The notes: a model not told the origin generated them from the sequence alone. Numbered from the stretch's first letter, positions 13,401-26,229 are shown. The stretch: 64,000 nt of DNA from Cylindrotheca closterium (GCA_933822405.4 CAKOGP040000001.1:629083-693082); one strand, 5' to 3'. A program made the numbers and translations.

Positions 13401-16169
13401 TGCAAGCAGTCTTTGCTTCCGTCTGATGTCACTTTCCAGCAAATCAAGAACCCAAAACCAACCCATTTGAAGACTAGTTGAAGAGCTTCCGTTTGATCGC
13501 ACCACTGTTGAAGCGTATACTGAGACCAGATGAGCTTCCAACCTGTTGTTCTCGTCCAATGACAAAGTTGTGGATAAGCGCTGGAGCCCAACTTTGAAGA
13601 AAAACGTAGCAAGGTACTCTTCGTCTGTTTTTGACTGGTCTTCTAATGACGGAACTTGTACTGTATCGCCCTGTTCTGGTTCTACTTTTGCTATTGATTG
13701 TGTTTGGAACCCACCATCCGCCGCCACTGGGACTGAAGAACCAGCCTCAATGGGTAGAGCAGCTTCCGACTTAGAGTTCATTTCATTCGCAAAATCTAAC
13801 CACGCTTTGACAACAGGAAATAGTTTCTTTCCTTGCATCGGAGAGAAGCGAAAACTGATGAAAGGAACCACACCAATGCAGCAGATCCGAGGCGGGTCAA
13901 TAGCATTATGGCTTTGTTCTATTCCAAAGTCAAGCTTCACCGATATCGGCTCAATGATGTTCGAACCCGAGTTGAAACCTTTGAAATTGCTTCTTTCTAA
14001 CCAATCGCTGGCAGTACCAACTTTGAAGCAAAAATCACTGGTGCCCAGGAAACCATGTTCATATGAAACGTCAACTTTGTGATCAGCTTTGTTGTCTTGA
14101 AACCACTGCTCTACTTGTTTGTTCGGAGAAAACTGTCCGAAGGTAAGGTGGAAGTGACCAAGGTCAAGAACCAGAATCCTGGCTTTTGTATTATTGCAAG
14201 CCTCTGGGACCATGATGATGGGAGCGTCAATATCAACATCCATCGCCCAGGATATCTTTGTTTCGGTCTTAGCTTTCCATGCATCAACAAGGGCGTTGGA
14301 AATATCGTCCACCGAACCTGATGCCGACTGCAACGATGCCGATTTTACTTGTTCTGTAGTAGCTGCAGGCGTGAGTGTAGCGAACTTGATAAGCTCTTTG
14401 AAGAATGTTGGCGACGCGACTGCTTCAAACGCCGCAATGTTCAATTTAAGGCTCTGGTCTCCAGTACTTGACTTGTCAATTTGCAAATGAACTGCACCCT
14501 TCTTTTCTTCTGTCGTCACGAGGTTGTCTTTCGGAAGGCTTCGCAACACATTTGGAAAGAGGCTGACTGCTGTTGCCAGATCTTGGATTTTCAAATTATA
14601 CATATCAAAGTTGAATGCAAACGCACCGTCCGCCCTGGCATTGAAGCCCAGGTCAACTTCTCCCATTTGTAATGCAGCAATTTGTCTCGACTGATAGGAA
14701 GTCAGTACGATGTTCAGCGACTTTAGTATAAAGCTTGCATCACACAGCCTAGAATCTTTGGAGAGCTCGTCATCCAAAAACCCCTGCTGCGACATGTCCT
14801 CCAACTCTTTCAATTCTTCTATCGTCAATTGCAAAGGCGCGTCATTATTGTCTTCGTTTCTTTCGCTTGAAAAGACAGCAAACAATCCCTTCTTCTTCCC
14901 CTTTTCATTCTTCGTCCGTTTGGATCGTTCCAGATCGACCTGGCCGTCAGCCAAGTCCCTCCACACCATCAATCCATTGACAGATATGGTTCGATCGTTC
15001 TCCATATCGGTCAATACGGAATACTCGCTCACTGACAGTGGCTCGATCCAGGAACATGTTTCGCTGTGCGCATGTCGTTTGTACAGCTGAATGTAGGTCT
15101 TTCGTTTCTTAAAAGCACGAAAGAACTCTGCCCATGAGCTTCGTCCGCTCATTCGACCAATACATCGCTTGGCATATTTCCACCATTCGTGTGCATTTTT
15201 CGACGAAACTCGAGCAGCTGGTCTGTATTCTGGGAACAACGGGTTTGCTCGGTTCCCCCTCGTGGCTATGCTTTGTGACACTTTGTCGACCACATCGAGC
15301 TGATTATGCGAGACTTCGATGGAAACCGTCGACAATTCGCTAGAAAGATGATACTTTGAGTGATCGATACAGATATTGCCGTCTGCCTGACGTAGATTGG
15401 CTTGAAAGGAAAGTGGTGATATTATGTATGAGTGAGGTTGTGGTTCTCCAGGAATACTTTCGTCCACGTAAACCCCGAATCCTTTGAGCTCCAGTGCCTT
15501 GTGCAGAAAGAGGTTCTCTGCATTCGAAGTAATGGTGCGGTCGACAAAGGTTCGTTTGCCATCCTTGTCTGTGGTCACTAATGATAGGGACTCGAGCACC
15601 ACGCCTGCAGATCCTTCTTTACCTGCAAGAGAAATGTGGACATCGCTGATTTCAACTTGAATATTCTCAATGATTCGTCTTACGAGTCGCGATACAAAGC
15701 TACCGCTAGACTGATTGGACGAATCAGATTCCGCCTCCGCCAGTTTCTTGACAGCATTTGCTTGTTCTCGGTAGTCGTTTGAGCTTTTGATGGAGCTCTG
15801 TCGTTCTTTTTGAGCATGTGCAATTGAAACGCTCTCGTTTCGAGCTTGTGAATCTCGGTTGTATGGTTCTACAATGATACTTAGGCCACTCAGCCGTAAT
15901 ATGACAGGACTGCTGGCAAGATGTGACCATGGCACTTCCACATGAAAGGATTCGAATCCTCCTGACACTACCTTGAACGGAAGGGCCAGGTTAGGGGCCT
16001 CTTCCGCCTGCCGATCTAGTTCCAGGTTGACGGCATCAACATTGAGTTCCACAGAGTTCAGTGCAATCTTGCCACTCCAAATGGCAACATTGAGACTTTC
16101 TGCTTCTAATCCCTTTACATATTTGCCAATAGTGTCTTCCAGCACTTGCTGTAATGCCTTTTTTGCCAT
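7478..16169 (-). CDS. VPS13: VPS13-like bridge lipid-transfer protein, copy B
   Basis: Second tandem copy. Proposed exons are 16169-10899, 10829-9705, 9646-8128, 8058-7837 and 7761-7478; they join in frame to 2806 aa. The start MAKKALQQVLEDTIGKYV is the chorein N-terminus; an in-frame ATG at 16202 would add 11 unrelated residues. Exon 1 (1757 aa) carries the chorein and groove region, including LIKLKAESFDICLRSPRDD, a repeat-like groove module. Exons 2-3 carry the VAB-like beta repeats. Exons 4-5 encode the Gly-rich C-terminus ending in FGKKKPDKN. Relative to copy D it lacks about 330 aa after RDDLPLFVL. A direct repeat of the motif NEAGNIEV...DG lies near 12380-12540. Intron 2 and its flanks are almost identical to copy A, which indicates recent sequence exchange. 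Confidence 0.9.
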
Positions 16170-16218
16170 GGCTATTATATGAGTGGGAGGACGGAACTTC
16201 ACCTCTTCTGATTAGTGA

Positions 16219-16229
16219 GGTAAACGCTC
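16219..16229 (-). promoter_or_regulatory. Conserved upstream box of VPS13 copy B
   Basis: GGTAAACGCTC (plus-strand reading) lies 50 nt before the copy B start codon, matching the boxes upstream of copies A and C. Confidence 0.35.
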
Positions 16230-16322
16230 TCCTTGCTACAGTATGGAACAATAATGAGATCTTTGTTGATAATCCAGGATTGAACCACACGTGATGGGAC
16301 GTGACGGTTGGACGATTCCAGG

Positions 16323-16389
16323 TCTCAGAAAACCCGTTTTGCGGGATTCCTGAGATCAGATCTCCCGGGTCTTTTACAGTAAGACCCGG
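16323..16389. repeat. Two adjacent inverted repeats (hairpins)
   Basis: The first hairpin (16323-16355) pairs TCTCAG and CCCG with CGGG and CTGAGA around a TTTTG loop, with an unpaired internal bulge. The second (16365-16389) is a perfect 9-bp inverted repeat, CCGGGTCTT and AAGACCCGG, around a 7-nt loop. They lie 154-220 nt upstream of the copy B start. They could be a mobile-element remnant, a structured RNA, or chance. Confidence 0.45.
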
Positions 16390-16998
16390 AACAAGTACGG
16401 ATGGCTCCGGTTTTCGAGTTTGGCTTTGTTATTACCACACCTTGTCGTCATGACCAACCTTACCATCCATTGAAATATAAGGAAACACAATAGTTGCTCT
16501 GAATGATGGGGAATTAGATTGACTAAAGGCAATGACTACACGAGGTGATGGAAAACATACGATGGTAGAAGCTGCTTGCCCAGGAGGAGTCTTGTCAAAG
16601 TAGTCTTCCCTTTGATATGGCAAGAAGCCTCTCAACGAATCCAATATCCATTATACGTCGTCTCTTCACCGTTGAAATAATTCACAATCTCGAATAGCTG
16701 CACCCTAGTCCTTGTCGATTTTTATCTCGTGCCAGCGTGGAATATGTGACACCAAACCCCGAAAGCATCCTCCTTTATACGCTACTACCTGAGCGCCACC
16801 TTGAAACTTAGAATCAAGGAGTCCAGATAGGTTTTTTTCTCATTTCAAACTGACTGACTCATCATTGCACGAATTGCATGTTTGAAATGCAATTTGCCAT
16901 GAATACAGAGCACCGGCACTGTATTTTGTTGACTTTTATTGAATTACCACGAAGACACCGGTAGAAAACTGTGACCCATCATTTCCAAGCAATGAATG

Positions 16999-17018
16999 TT
17001 TTTATGTTTCTATCTATT
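16999..17018 (-). other. 3' flank motif shared by copies C and B
   Basis: Same 20-base motif as at 7403-7422. It lies 173 nt past the copy C stop instead of 56 nt past the copy B stop. The extra distance corresponds to the tail-repeat expansion in copy C. Confidence 0.35.
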
Positions 17019-17190
17019 TTCTAAAAAAGTATATTTCTAGTTTTCCGATGAATCACTGGCAACCAATTTTTGCCCTCATTACTTGTCGTGTTTCTTTTTA
17101 CCAATGACACCTTGATGTAGCTTCGTCGATTGCTCGTTGGGTTTATTTTTGCCGCCACTCTAGCATCTACTGGTACTTGTGGCTTCGTCA

Positions 17191-20100
17191 TTATCTTGTC
17201 TGGTTTCGTTTTGCCATCGCTGGGACTTTTAGATGTGGCTTCTTCCATTTCTTGTCAGGTTTCTTGCTGTCGTCACTGGCATTTACTTGTTGCTCCGTCA
17301 TTTTCTCGTCATGGTTCTTTTTGTCATCACTAGCATCTACATGTTTCTTCCTCGATTTCTTGCCAGGGCTCTTTTTGCCAACTTGAAAGACCCCCTTTCC
17401 TGTTGTAATAACACCGTCTGTGGCGCCCTTTAAGATTGATCCGGTACCTTTGACTACCCCACCACCAATTTGGCCTGCACCTTTTCCAATGCTATTCACC
17501 AAACCTTTGCCATCGCCCTTAACAATTCCGACACCAATACCTTTGCCCATTTGGAAGGCACCACCCAAGACACCACCAACGACTTGACCAACGCCCTGTC
17601 CAGCTCCCTGCAGAACTTTTCCAGCTCCACCACTAACTATAATATTCATAATGTTAGCTGTGAGTGCAGAAGAAAATATCCATCAAAACGTGAATGCGAT
17701 GCTTACCACCAGTCAATGTGTTTCCGACGCCGCCTCCAACGCCGCTTATCACAGTATTAACCCCAGCTCCGAGTTTCCTGGCACCAACTAGTCCAGTGGC
17801 ACCCTCAATTCCGTTGCCCAGGGTACGAGTAACGTTCGAGACACCACTTCCGAGCCCTCGCCCGATAGTTCCAAGAAATGCCCCTGCGGCCATCCCTGCA
17901 ATATTTCCAGTTGCCCGCAATTCATCACCTGCAAACAAATAAACAAGCAAGCAAACAAACCAATCAATCAGCTAGCTCCATATTGAATGAAGTAAATCAA
18001 AGCAACCAAGCTCTCACCATCCACATATTCATCGTCGCCCCCTCTTGCTGCCAAAAACTTCCAGTCTTGCAGACTAGCTGATGATAGCAGTGTCAGCACC
18101 TTGAACTTCATACGACCCACATAGACCGCTCCAAGAGACTCCAATATTCGATCCGTTGGACCTTTGAGAGTCCTGTTCTCATATTTTCCGAACTTCAGCT
18201 TGGCCCTGTCTATCGAAAACTTCAACTTTCGAGTAAAGTAGTTTGTAAGTGCAGCACCCCTCACGTTTCGGGCCATTGCGTAGCGAGACTCGTCTGGTGT
18301 ACGGTTGAAACTGACGAGTAGCACAAAAGGAGAAACTCGGGCCAAATCGACATTAAATAGCTGGTCGACATAAGGAGCTGCATACAATACGGTGTCATCG
18401 CTTTCGTTGACGCCGTCTTTGATCTCGACGATGTACCCTCCGTGATCTACATCCTCTTTCAACACCAAACTGTAGTCCCCCACCTCGCTACTTGCTTCGG
18501 AAATTCGAGTCATCATGTCAACGATTCTCCAGACAAACTCTTCTGATGTAGTGAGTTGTATCATTTCCGATTTGCCCTTTGTATGAGCCAATGACAAATC
18601 GAAAAGGTCAACATTCACAATATCTCCATCCATTGGACCTCGGGTCCTTGCAGACAGACCAATAAAGTTCGCATCTGATGAACTATCAAATACAATAGGG
18701 AATAAGGAATTTGGTGTCAGATCCTTCACTTGAAGCTGGTGTATGCTCATGGACATTTGACACCTTTCTGGAGAAGGCATCGACGATGCTTCGATTTTGT
18801 GGTCTCCATCTTCTTGTTTCTTGAACACACGCTGAACGTCTACACTGAACCGTGAAATGTTGACTGACATCACTGAATCAGACTCTACACTCTTCGGTCC
18901 TTTTGTATCAGTGCGAGGTGATGACGAAAGACCTTGGGCGGGCAATCCTTCTGCTCTTTGTTTCTCACGACTCTTGTTAAGCACTAGTTGCAGCTCACTC
19001 CAGCGTACACGGAATCGGATGAAATCATCAGCAAGAAATGCGGGAAGGATTGATGGTGCATTAGCCATCTTTGCACCAGCTGTGATCTCTCCGATCTTCA
19101 CAACTAAACGGGCGTTTCCATATGTATCCAACGCAGTTTGGACACATACGCTGCCAACCGGCGTCCCAACTGTCGATTGGACAAGTTCCACCTTCACCCC
19201 CAGTTGATCAACACGGATGTACCTCGTTTTACACTCTTCGTTTACGTAGTTCAGCGCAAGTTCCAGGCCTACCGTTCTGGATACACATTTCAACGGAACA
19301 AAGCTACCAGCATCAACTGTCACGTCATCCATTCCTCGTTCCGAAACGATTACAGATTCCGCGCTTCCGTTGAAGACGACAAACTCGGGGACGATGTGAA
19401 CTTCAGATTGATGCTCGTTTACAAGTCGTCGATAGGCACAGTACCCGCTGCTTTTCTTATTCTCCCAAAGGATTGGCAACGCATTGAGTCCTCCTTCACC
19501 AATCACCAAATCGTCCATCGTAAAAGGCTGCAACAAAAGTGAGAAAAAACACGACCACCATACTCTTAACAATGAGAGCTGAACACGTACCAGTGTCGCC
19601 TTGTATCCCGCCTCTGACGACGACGATACCCGCAGCAGGCGCAGCATGGCATTTGATCTTGGGAGCATAGTCAATCGAATGGAATCCTTCCCTGACGGAA
19701 ATGCACCAAACGGATGGTACTGCTTCTGCTTCTGTTTCTGCTCTTTTTTGCTCTCTAACAACTCAAAGAGGATTTCGCCCGTATGGTCGACACCGTAACA
19801 ACACACCGTAACGTGGAATAATCTCAATGGGTCCTCTAGTGAAACAGTCCGCAAACTCGATTTCGAACCTAACTTCTTCGGAGCTTCGTCGGCCATAACC
19901 TCTGAGAGCTGATCCAGGCCTTCATATCCTTCTGCAATGAAGAACTCACTGTTCCGTTTCTTGGATTCAGCAAACCGAAAAAGGCAAGACATCGGTTCCG
20001 CCAAGCGGAACTCAGATTTTAGTGGTAGTTCCAAATCCATCCACTCTAGGGAGGAGCCAGCACTCGGTTTGTGTGTTGGCTTGATTGCAATTGCCAACGC

Positions 20101-23100
20101 GTCCCCCCTGGTGAAAACTTCGACACGATTCCCAGGCTTCAAACGGTGATCACCATCATTGGAATCTCTTGCACTCAGGCTAAATGTATGGGGCATCTTA
20201 CTGCGAATGCTTATGTCGATTGGAAACAAGTTCTCAATCACGGCTCGAGGTTCCAGGAAGACGTCGATATTCATGGTTTTGTCATCAATCAGAGTCCCCT
20301 TCAACAACACTTGCACAACAAATGGGTCCATGCTTTTTGAACCTCCAGAATTGGCGTAACAAGTCAAATCGACTCTACAAACCCTTCCTGATTTCGATAG
20401 CTTACGAAATTGGGAAGCAACATCAAGACCACCACTCAAGACTTGAGTAGTGTCCGATTTCAGATTAGGAGAAAGACGAAGAAAGACTGGAGAGTGGCCA
20501 CTATTGAGCAAGTTCATTGGGACACTGAATCGATTTGATGGCTCTGTTGCAACGCCGTTAATCTCCGTTAAAGCAGTATTCTCCTTCTCTTCATTGTGCG
20601 CGATGCAGGTTCCAATGCTCTTGGGATCTATCATCCCAACCGAAATGGCAAAAGGGATCGACGAGTGGTTGACAACGCTCACATTACTTGTCAAATGCAG
20701 TACCTGGTACAAGCAATGTCAGCTTCCCATATCGTGGCAGAAAGCGACCGAAACGAGAACAGGGTGCTTACCATTGTCTTGTCTTCCCTGATAACATATG
20801 TAACCAACACTCTACCATCCGACAGGTTGTGCACATCTTTCCGAGCCCCGAGCATGCCGTCAAGATGAGGAATCACTATTTCACGATCACCAATTGACAA
20901 CGTCACCGACTTCTCAAACTCGACGTCTTGACCGTATGCCCTTCTGCCGCCATGCCCTCTTCCCTGTGGAGGCTGGAACCGGAAGTACTTTATTGATCCA
21001 GTTGGACACTCCCGTTGTTTGATCCTTCCATGCGGCAACGAGAAAATCACATCACATCCACAATGGTTCTCGATTGCGTATGGAAGAGATGTCAGCAAGT
21101 TTCGTGCTGCACTTGCCGCCATACTTGCCTTCGCGTTTTCATCGTTCGTGTTACGCTTCTCGCTGTCAGTGATAGGTGACTTTGATGTTGCAATCGAATA
21201 AACAGACCACATTCGTGTCGCACTCGCAAGACTCACAAGGAACTCCGGTGACAATGAGAGATGGCAAGGGAAGCTCTCAAGATCGATTGTGGAACTTAAC
21301 CTGGGAGACTTGAAGCGGCGGGTTGATGCTCTCGATAGCTTTAGACTCACCTCCCACGGCTTGATAAGCAGGCTGCTCCACAGATTGATGGACGAATCAA
21401 AATAGTCGGCAAGAATCGATGTGCTCATCTGAAAATCAACAACCATATTCTGCATTGCATTCGGTCCGATGGGAACAGATACTTCGCCATGGGCAACAAA
21501 CTTTGCCACTGAGACACGGAACAAAGCTTCGTCCAAGCCTAGCAAGTCGTTGACAACAGTGACTCTAAACTGGGGCATCGTAATCTTCGTTTGGATCTTT
21601 TGAGCAATCTTCATTTCCACGTTTGACTGAAGCTGAAATGGCGCCGATTCATCGATGCCCACTGCACTGACAGAGCGACTATGACTTCGAATTGGTCCGT
21701 TGCTGTCTGTTTGATCAAGCACAGAAGACAGCTGCTCTATCCATTCTGTCTCGTTGGCGCTCAGTTCTTGAATTTGAGATTCGTCAATATTCGTCTCGTT
21801 GACTTCAAAGGAAGAGCTTAGACTTTCGACAATCGCGCTCAACATGGCAGCCTGGTGCATTGAAAGGAAAACCTCCAAATCAGTGATCGCTGCAGCTCGG
21901 AGCTCTATGGCTGTACTTTCATCAGCATTCGTGCGCATAGAAATATACACCGAGCCTTGTGTCGGCGCGAGAATCTGCATTGGACTGAGCATTTCTTTGC
22001 CCAAAGCACTAAAGATCTGCATAGCTTCGGCTTGCATTTGCACTTCAGCATTGATAGTCTCGAATGTCTCCGGATCGGTGTCCATTGCCACCGTCACATC
22101 AAAAATTCCCCGTAGAACAACAGTTTCTGCCATGTGACTGGGTTGCGTAGCATTCGTCTTTCTTTCACTGGATAATTCACTGCCCAGATCGACCAGAACA
22201 ATACTACACACTTGAGTTTTCACAGCGTAAGTATATCTGTATGTCCTATCGGACGCAGTCCCGTCTGGCACTTCAATATCCCCTGCTTCGTTGGAGACAA
22301 TCGACTCCGTGCCATCGACGTTATCCTTTTTGCCGTTTTCGTCATCCAGCCCCGCCAAGGATGAATTTGGACCCTGTTTCATGCCATCTTCTACTTGAAA
22401 GAAAGTCACAAGTTCTGAAACAGCATCAGGAATCAGAATAATCTGAGGGGACCCAATGACAAGTCCTGTACGAGTAAAGTCAAGTCCAGCTGTGTAATCG
22501 ATTACAAACAAGTGAGCGTCACCACTACTTGTTGCGCTAGTTCCGGTCTCTTGGTCGATAATACGACGATACTGTCTATGCGATGCCTCTGGTCGAACAT
22601 CTTCGGCTGTCATACTCTTCAGTGTCACATGGCAACTCAACTCATTTTGATCGGAAATCAAGCTCATGTCCCCATCGGTAGCCTCCAAGGTAAAGAGGGG
22701 AAGATCGTCACGAGGAGATCGAAGACAGATATCAAGACTCTCCGCCTTGAGCTTGATGAGTAGCTTCCCTTCAGTTGCACTGTCGCCTTCTTCTTTCGCA
22801 TCGTCAGAGGGACTACTAATGTTCTGCGATAATGCCTCGACAACTGTTTCGTGATTGATAGTATCATTGTCACCCAGTATGCTGCGAAAGCTCTCAATCA
22901 TGGACAAGACCCCTTCCAGACCCTTCGGGTTCCAGTGAATGAACAAACTACAAAATTTCATATCCAGCAGCTGGTCAACCCTGGTCTCCATTCTTGATTT
23001 CCCATATTCTGAAACCAATTGATCATACGAGATATCCGCCAAATCTGTCGATCCGGCGTAGTCCTCTTCAAATACGCCCTGCTCCACCAGATGTCCCAGT

Positions 23101-26100
23101 ATGTCATACTTGTCTCCCTCTGCAAACGAGCTTGGATCCTTCGTCAGAACCGAATGCGCAAGCAGTCTTTGCTTGCGTTTGATGTCACTTTCCAGCAAAT
23201 CAAGCACCCAAAACCAACCCATTTGAAGACTGGTTGAAGAGCTTCCATTAGATCGCACCACTGTTGTGGCGTATACTGAGACTAGATGAGCTTCCAACCT
23301 GTTGTTCTCGTCCAATGACAGAGTTGTGGATAGGCGCTGGAGCCTAATTTTGAAGAAAACCGTAGCAAGATACTCTTCGTCTGTTTTTGACTGGTCTTCT
23401 AATGACTGGTCATGTATTGCAGTGCCTGATTCTGTTTTTGATATTGATTGTGTTTCGAGCCCATCGTCTGCTGTAGGATGTGGCGCACTCGTGAGTAGAG
23501 GACCTTCCAACTCGGAATTTATTTCATTCGAAAAATTGCCCCATGCTTTGACAACAGGAAATAGTTTTTTCCCTTGAGTCGGCGAAAAACGAAAGCTAAC
23601 AGAAGGAACCACACCAATGAAGCAGATCCGAGGCGGGTCAAGAGCATTGTGACTTTGCTCGATTCCAAAGTCAAGCTTTGCCGATATCGGCTCAATTATG
23701 GTGCAGAGCGAACCACTTTCGTACAAGACACCAGATTGATGCTCAGCTTTGGTATCTTGAATCCACGGCTTTACTTTGGTGGCGGGAGTAAACCTTCCAT
23801 AGTGCAGCTGCCTTTGACCCAGATCGAGTACTGTAACATTCGCCCTTCTGAAAGTCTGCATAGGACTGAGCATTGCTCTGCCAATCACGCCAATGCAGCA
23901 GATCTGTGGCGGGTCGAGAGCATGGTGACTTTGTTCGATATCAAAGTCGTCGACAGTTTCCGATATCGGTTCAATAATGAATGACCCGGAGCTAGCACCT
24001 GCGAAACTGCTTTCTTCTAACCAATCGCTGGCAGTGCCAACTTTCAAACTAAAATCGCTGGTACAGAGGAAACCACTTTCGTACGAAACGTCAGCTTTGT
24101 GGTCAGCTTTGTTATCTTGAAACCACTGCTGTACTTGTTTGGTAGGAGAAAACTTTCCAAAGTTAAGGTGGAACTGACCAAGGTCAAGAACCACAATGTT
24201 GGCACTTCTGTCATCGCAAGTCTCTGGAACAATGATGATTGGAGCATCGATATCTACATCCATCGCCCAGGACACCTTTGATTCTGTCTTGGCTGCCCAT
24301 GCATCAACAAGGGCGTTGGAAAAGTCGTCCACCGATTCTGATGCCAGCTTCAACGATGTCGAATCCACCCGTTCTGTAGTAGTGGAAGACGTTGGTGTGA
24401 CGAAAATCATCAGCTCTTTGAAGAATGTTGGCGACGCGACTGCTTCGAACGCTGCAATAATTAACTGAAGACTCTGGTCTCCGGTCTTTGACTTGGCAAT
24501 TTGCAAATGAACTGCACCATTCTTTTCTTCTATCGCCATGGCATCGTCTTTCGGAAGGCTCCGTAACACATCTGGGAAAAGACTGTCTGATGTTGCCAGG
24601 TCTTGAATTTTTAGGTCAAGCATATCAAAGTTGAATGCAAACGCACCATCTGCTCTCGCATTGAATCCAAGGTCAACTTCTCCCATGTTTAATGCAGCAA
24701 TTTGCCTCGATTGATATGAAGTCAGTACAACGTTCAACGACTTGAGTATGAAGCTTGCATCACACAGCCTAGAATCTTTGGAAAGCTCATCATCTGCGAA
24801 GCCCTCCTGCCACATGTCTTCCAAATCCTTTAGCTCTTCTATCGTCAATTTCACGGGCGAGTCACCATTGTCTTCCTGTCTTTTGCTGGAAAACAAAACC
24901 CCCTTCTTCCTTTTCCCTTTTTCCTTCTTTGTCTGCTTGGACTGTTCCAGATCGACCTGGCCGTCAGCCAAGTCCCTCCAAAACATCAATCCATTGACGG
25001 ATATGGTTCGATCGTTCTCAATCTCGGTCATTTCTGACTTTTCATTCTCTGATAGGGGTTCGATCCAGGAACACCTCCCGCTGTGAATATGTCGTTTGTA
25101 TAGCCGAATGTAGGTTTTTCGTTTCTTAAAAGCAAGAAAGAACTCTGCCCATGAGCTTCTTCCGCTCATTCGACCAATACATCGCTTGGCATATTTCCAC
25201 CATTCGTGGGCATTTTCCGATGAAACGCGAGCAATGGGTCTGTATTCTGGGAACAACGGGTTTGCCCCAATCTCTTGCATGGCCATTCCTTGTGACACCT
25301 TCTCCACCACGTCAAGCTGATTGCGAGAGACTTCAATAGAAATCGTCGACAATTCGCTGGAAAGCTGATATTTCGAGTGATCGACACAGATATTACCGTC
25401 TGCCTGACGCAGATTGGCTTGAAATGCAAGCGGCGCTAAAATGTATGAATGAGATTGTGGTTCTCCGTGAATGCTTTCGTCGACGTAAACACCAAATCCT
25501 TTGAGTTCCAGTGCCTTATGCAGAAAGATACTCGAGTTATAACTCGCAGTACGGTCGACAAAGGTTCGTTTGCCACTCTTGTCAGTGGTCACTAGTGCTA
25601 AGGACTCGAGCACGACGCCAGCAGATCCCTCTTTACCTGCAAGAGAAATGTGGACATCACTGATCTCGACTTGGATATTCTCAATTATTCGTCGTACAAG
25701 TCGCGATACAAACGTAGACTGACTGGATGCATCAGAGTCTGCCCCCGCTAGTTTTTTTACGTTATTCGCTTGTTCTCGGTACTCGTTTGCGCTTTTCACG
25801 GAACGCTGCCGTTGTTTTGTAGCTTGTGCCACTGAAACGTTCTTATTTCCAGCTTGCGTATCTCGTTTGTAAGGTTCGACAATGATACTTAGGCCACTCA
25901 GCCTTAATATGACAGGACTGCTGGCAAGATGTGACCATGGCACTTCCACATGAAAGGATGTAAATCCTCCCGACACTACCTTGAACGGAAGGGCAAGGTT
26001 CGGAGCTTCTTCAGCCTGTCGATCTAGTTCCAAGTTGACGGCATCAACATTGAGTTCCACAGAATTCAGTGCAATCTTTCCACTCCAAATCGCAACATTT

Positions 26101-26177
26101 AGGCTTTCTGCATCTAGTCCCCTCACATATTTACCAATAGTGTCTTCCAGCACTCGCTGTAATGCCTGTTTTGCCAT
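17191..26177 (-). CDS. VPS13: VPS13-like bridge lipid-transfer protein, copy C
   Basis: Third tandem copy. Proposed exons are 26177-20772, 20703-19591, 19527-18018, 17928-17707 and 17636-17191; they join in frame to 2898 aa. The start MAKQALQRVLEDTIGKYV is the chorein N-terminus. The domain order matches copy B: chorein and groove in exon 1, VAB-like repeats in exons 2-3, and a Gly-rich ATG2_C-like end. Three features are unusual. Exon 1 holds an inserted chimeric piece near residues 735-825. Intron 2 (63 nt) has no stop in frame, so retention would add 21 mostly hydrophobic residues. The C-terminus carries an extra basic tail of 18-residue repeats instead of ending at KKPDKN. Like B it lacks about 330 aa of groove relative to D. 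Confidence 0.9.
17192..17377 (-). repeat. 54-bp tandem repeats encoding the basic tail of copy C
   Basis: Three 18-residue units follow GVFQVG: KKSPGKKSRKKHVDASDD, KKNHDEKMTEQQVNASDD and SKKPDKKWKKPHLKVPAM. The frame then ends at TAA (17193-17191). In another frame just beyond, related residues such as KPDKIMTKPQVPVDA continue, so further units decayed after a frameshift. Sister copies end near the first unit. Confidence 0.7.
23698..23975 (-). repeat. Chimeric partial internal duplication in copy C exon 1
   Basis: This stretch repeats neighbouring groove sequence within the gene. HHALDPPQICCIGV is followed by AMLSPMQ, then VTVLDLGQRQLHYGRF, then SLCTIIEPISAKLDFGIEQS and the same DPPRIC...IGV motif again. 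AMLSPMQ otherwise belongs to the GKEMLSPMQILAP site about 1.8 kb downstream in the gene. The reading frame is kept. Copies A, B and D lack this block. Confidence 0.7.
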
Positions 26178-26218
26178 GGTAATGAGTGAGAGGACTGAGG
26201 TTGACCTCTGTCGAGTGC

Positions 26219-26229
26219 GGTAAACGCTC
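26219..26229 (-). promoter_or_regulatory. Conserved upstream box of VPS13 copy C
   Basis: GGTAAACGCTC (plus-strand reading) lies 42 nt before the copy C start codon, as upstream of copies A and B. Confidence 0.35.

Larger units (their letters stand above)
16170..17190. other. Intergenic region between VPS13 copies B and C
   Basis: About 1 kb with no convincing gene. From right to left it holds decayed tail repeats and the 3' flank of copy C (about 16999-17190), unremarkable sequence (16400-16990), two adjacent hairpins (16323-16389), and the copy B upstream region with its GGTAAACGCTC box. A 70-codon minus-strand open frame at 16432-16644 looks like chance. Confidence 0.6.

Noticed and set aside
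16432..16644. Small minus-strand gene between VPS13 B and C
   Set aside because: Seventy codons with no recognisable domain, no conserved position between other copies, and frame-shifted composition.
251..26177. VPS13 copies as pseudogenes because each is broken into several frames
   Set aside because: The breaks coincide with GT-AG introns of 58-92 nt at the same positions and phases in all copies, and every gene joins to an exact multiple of three.
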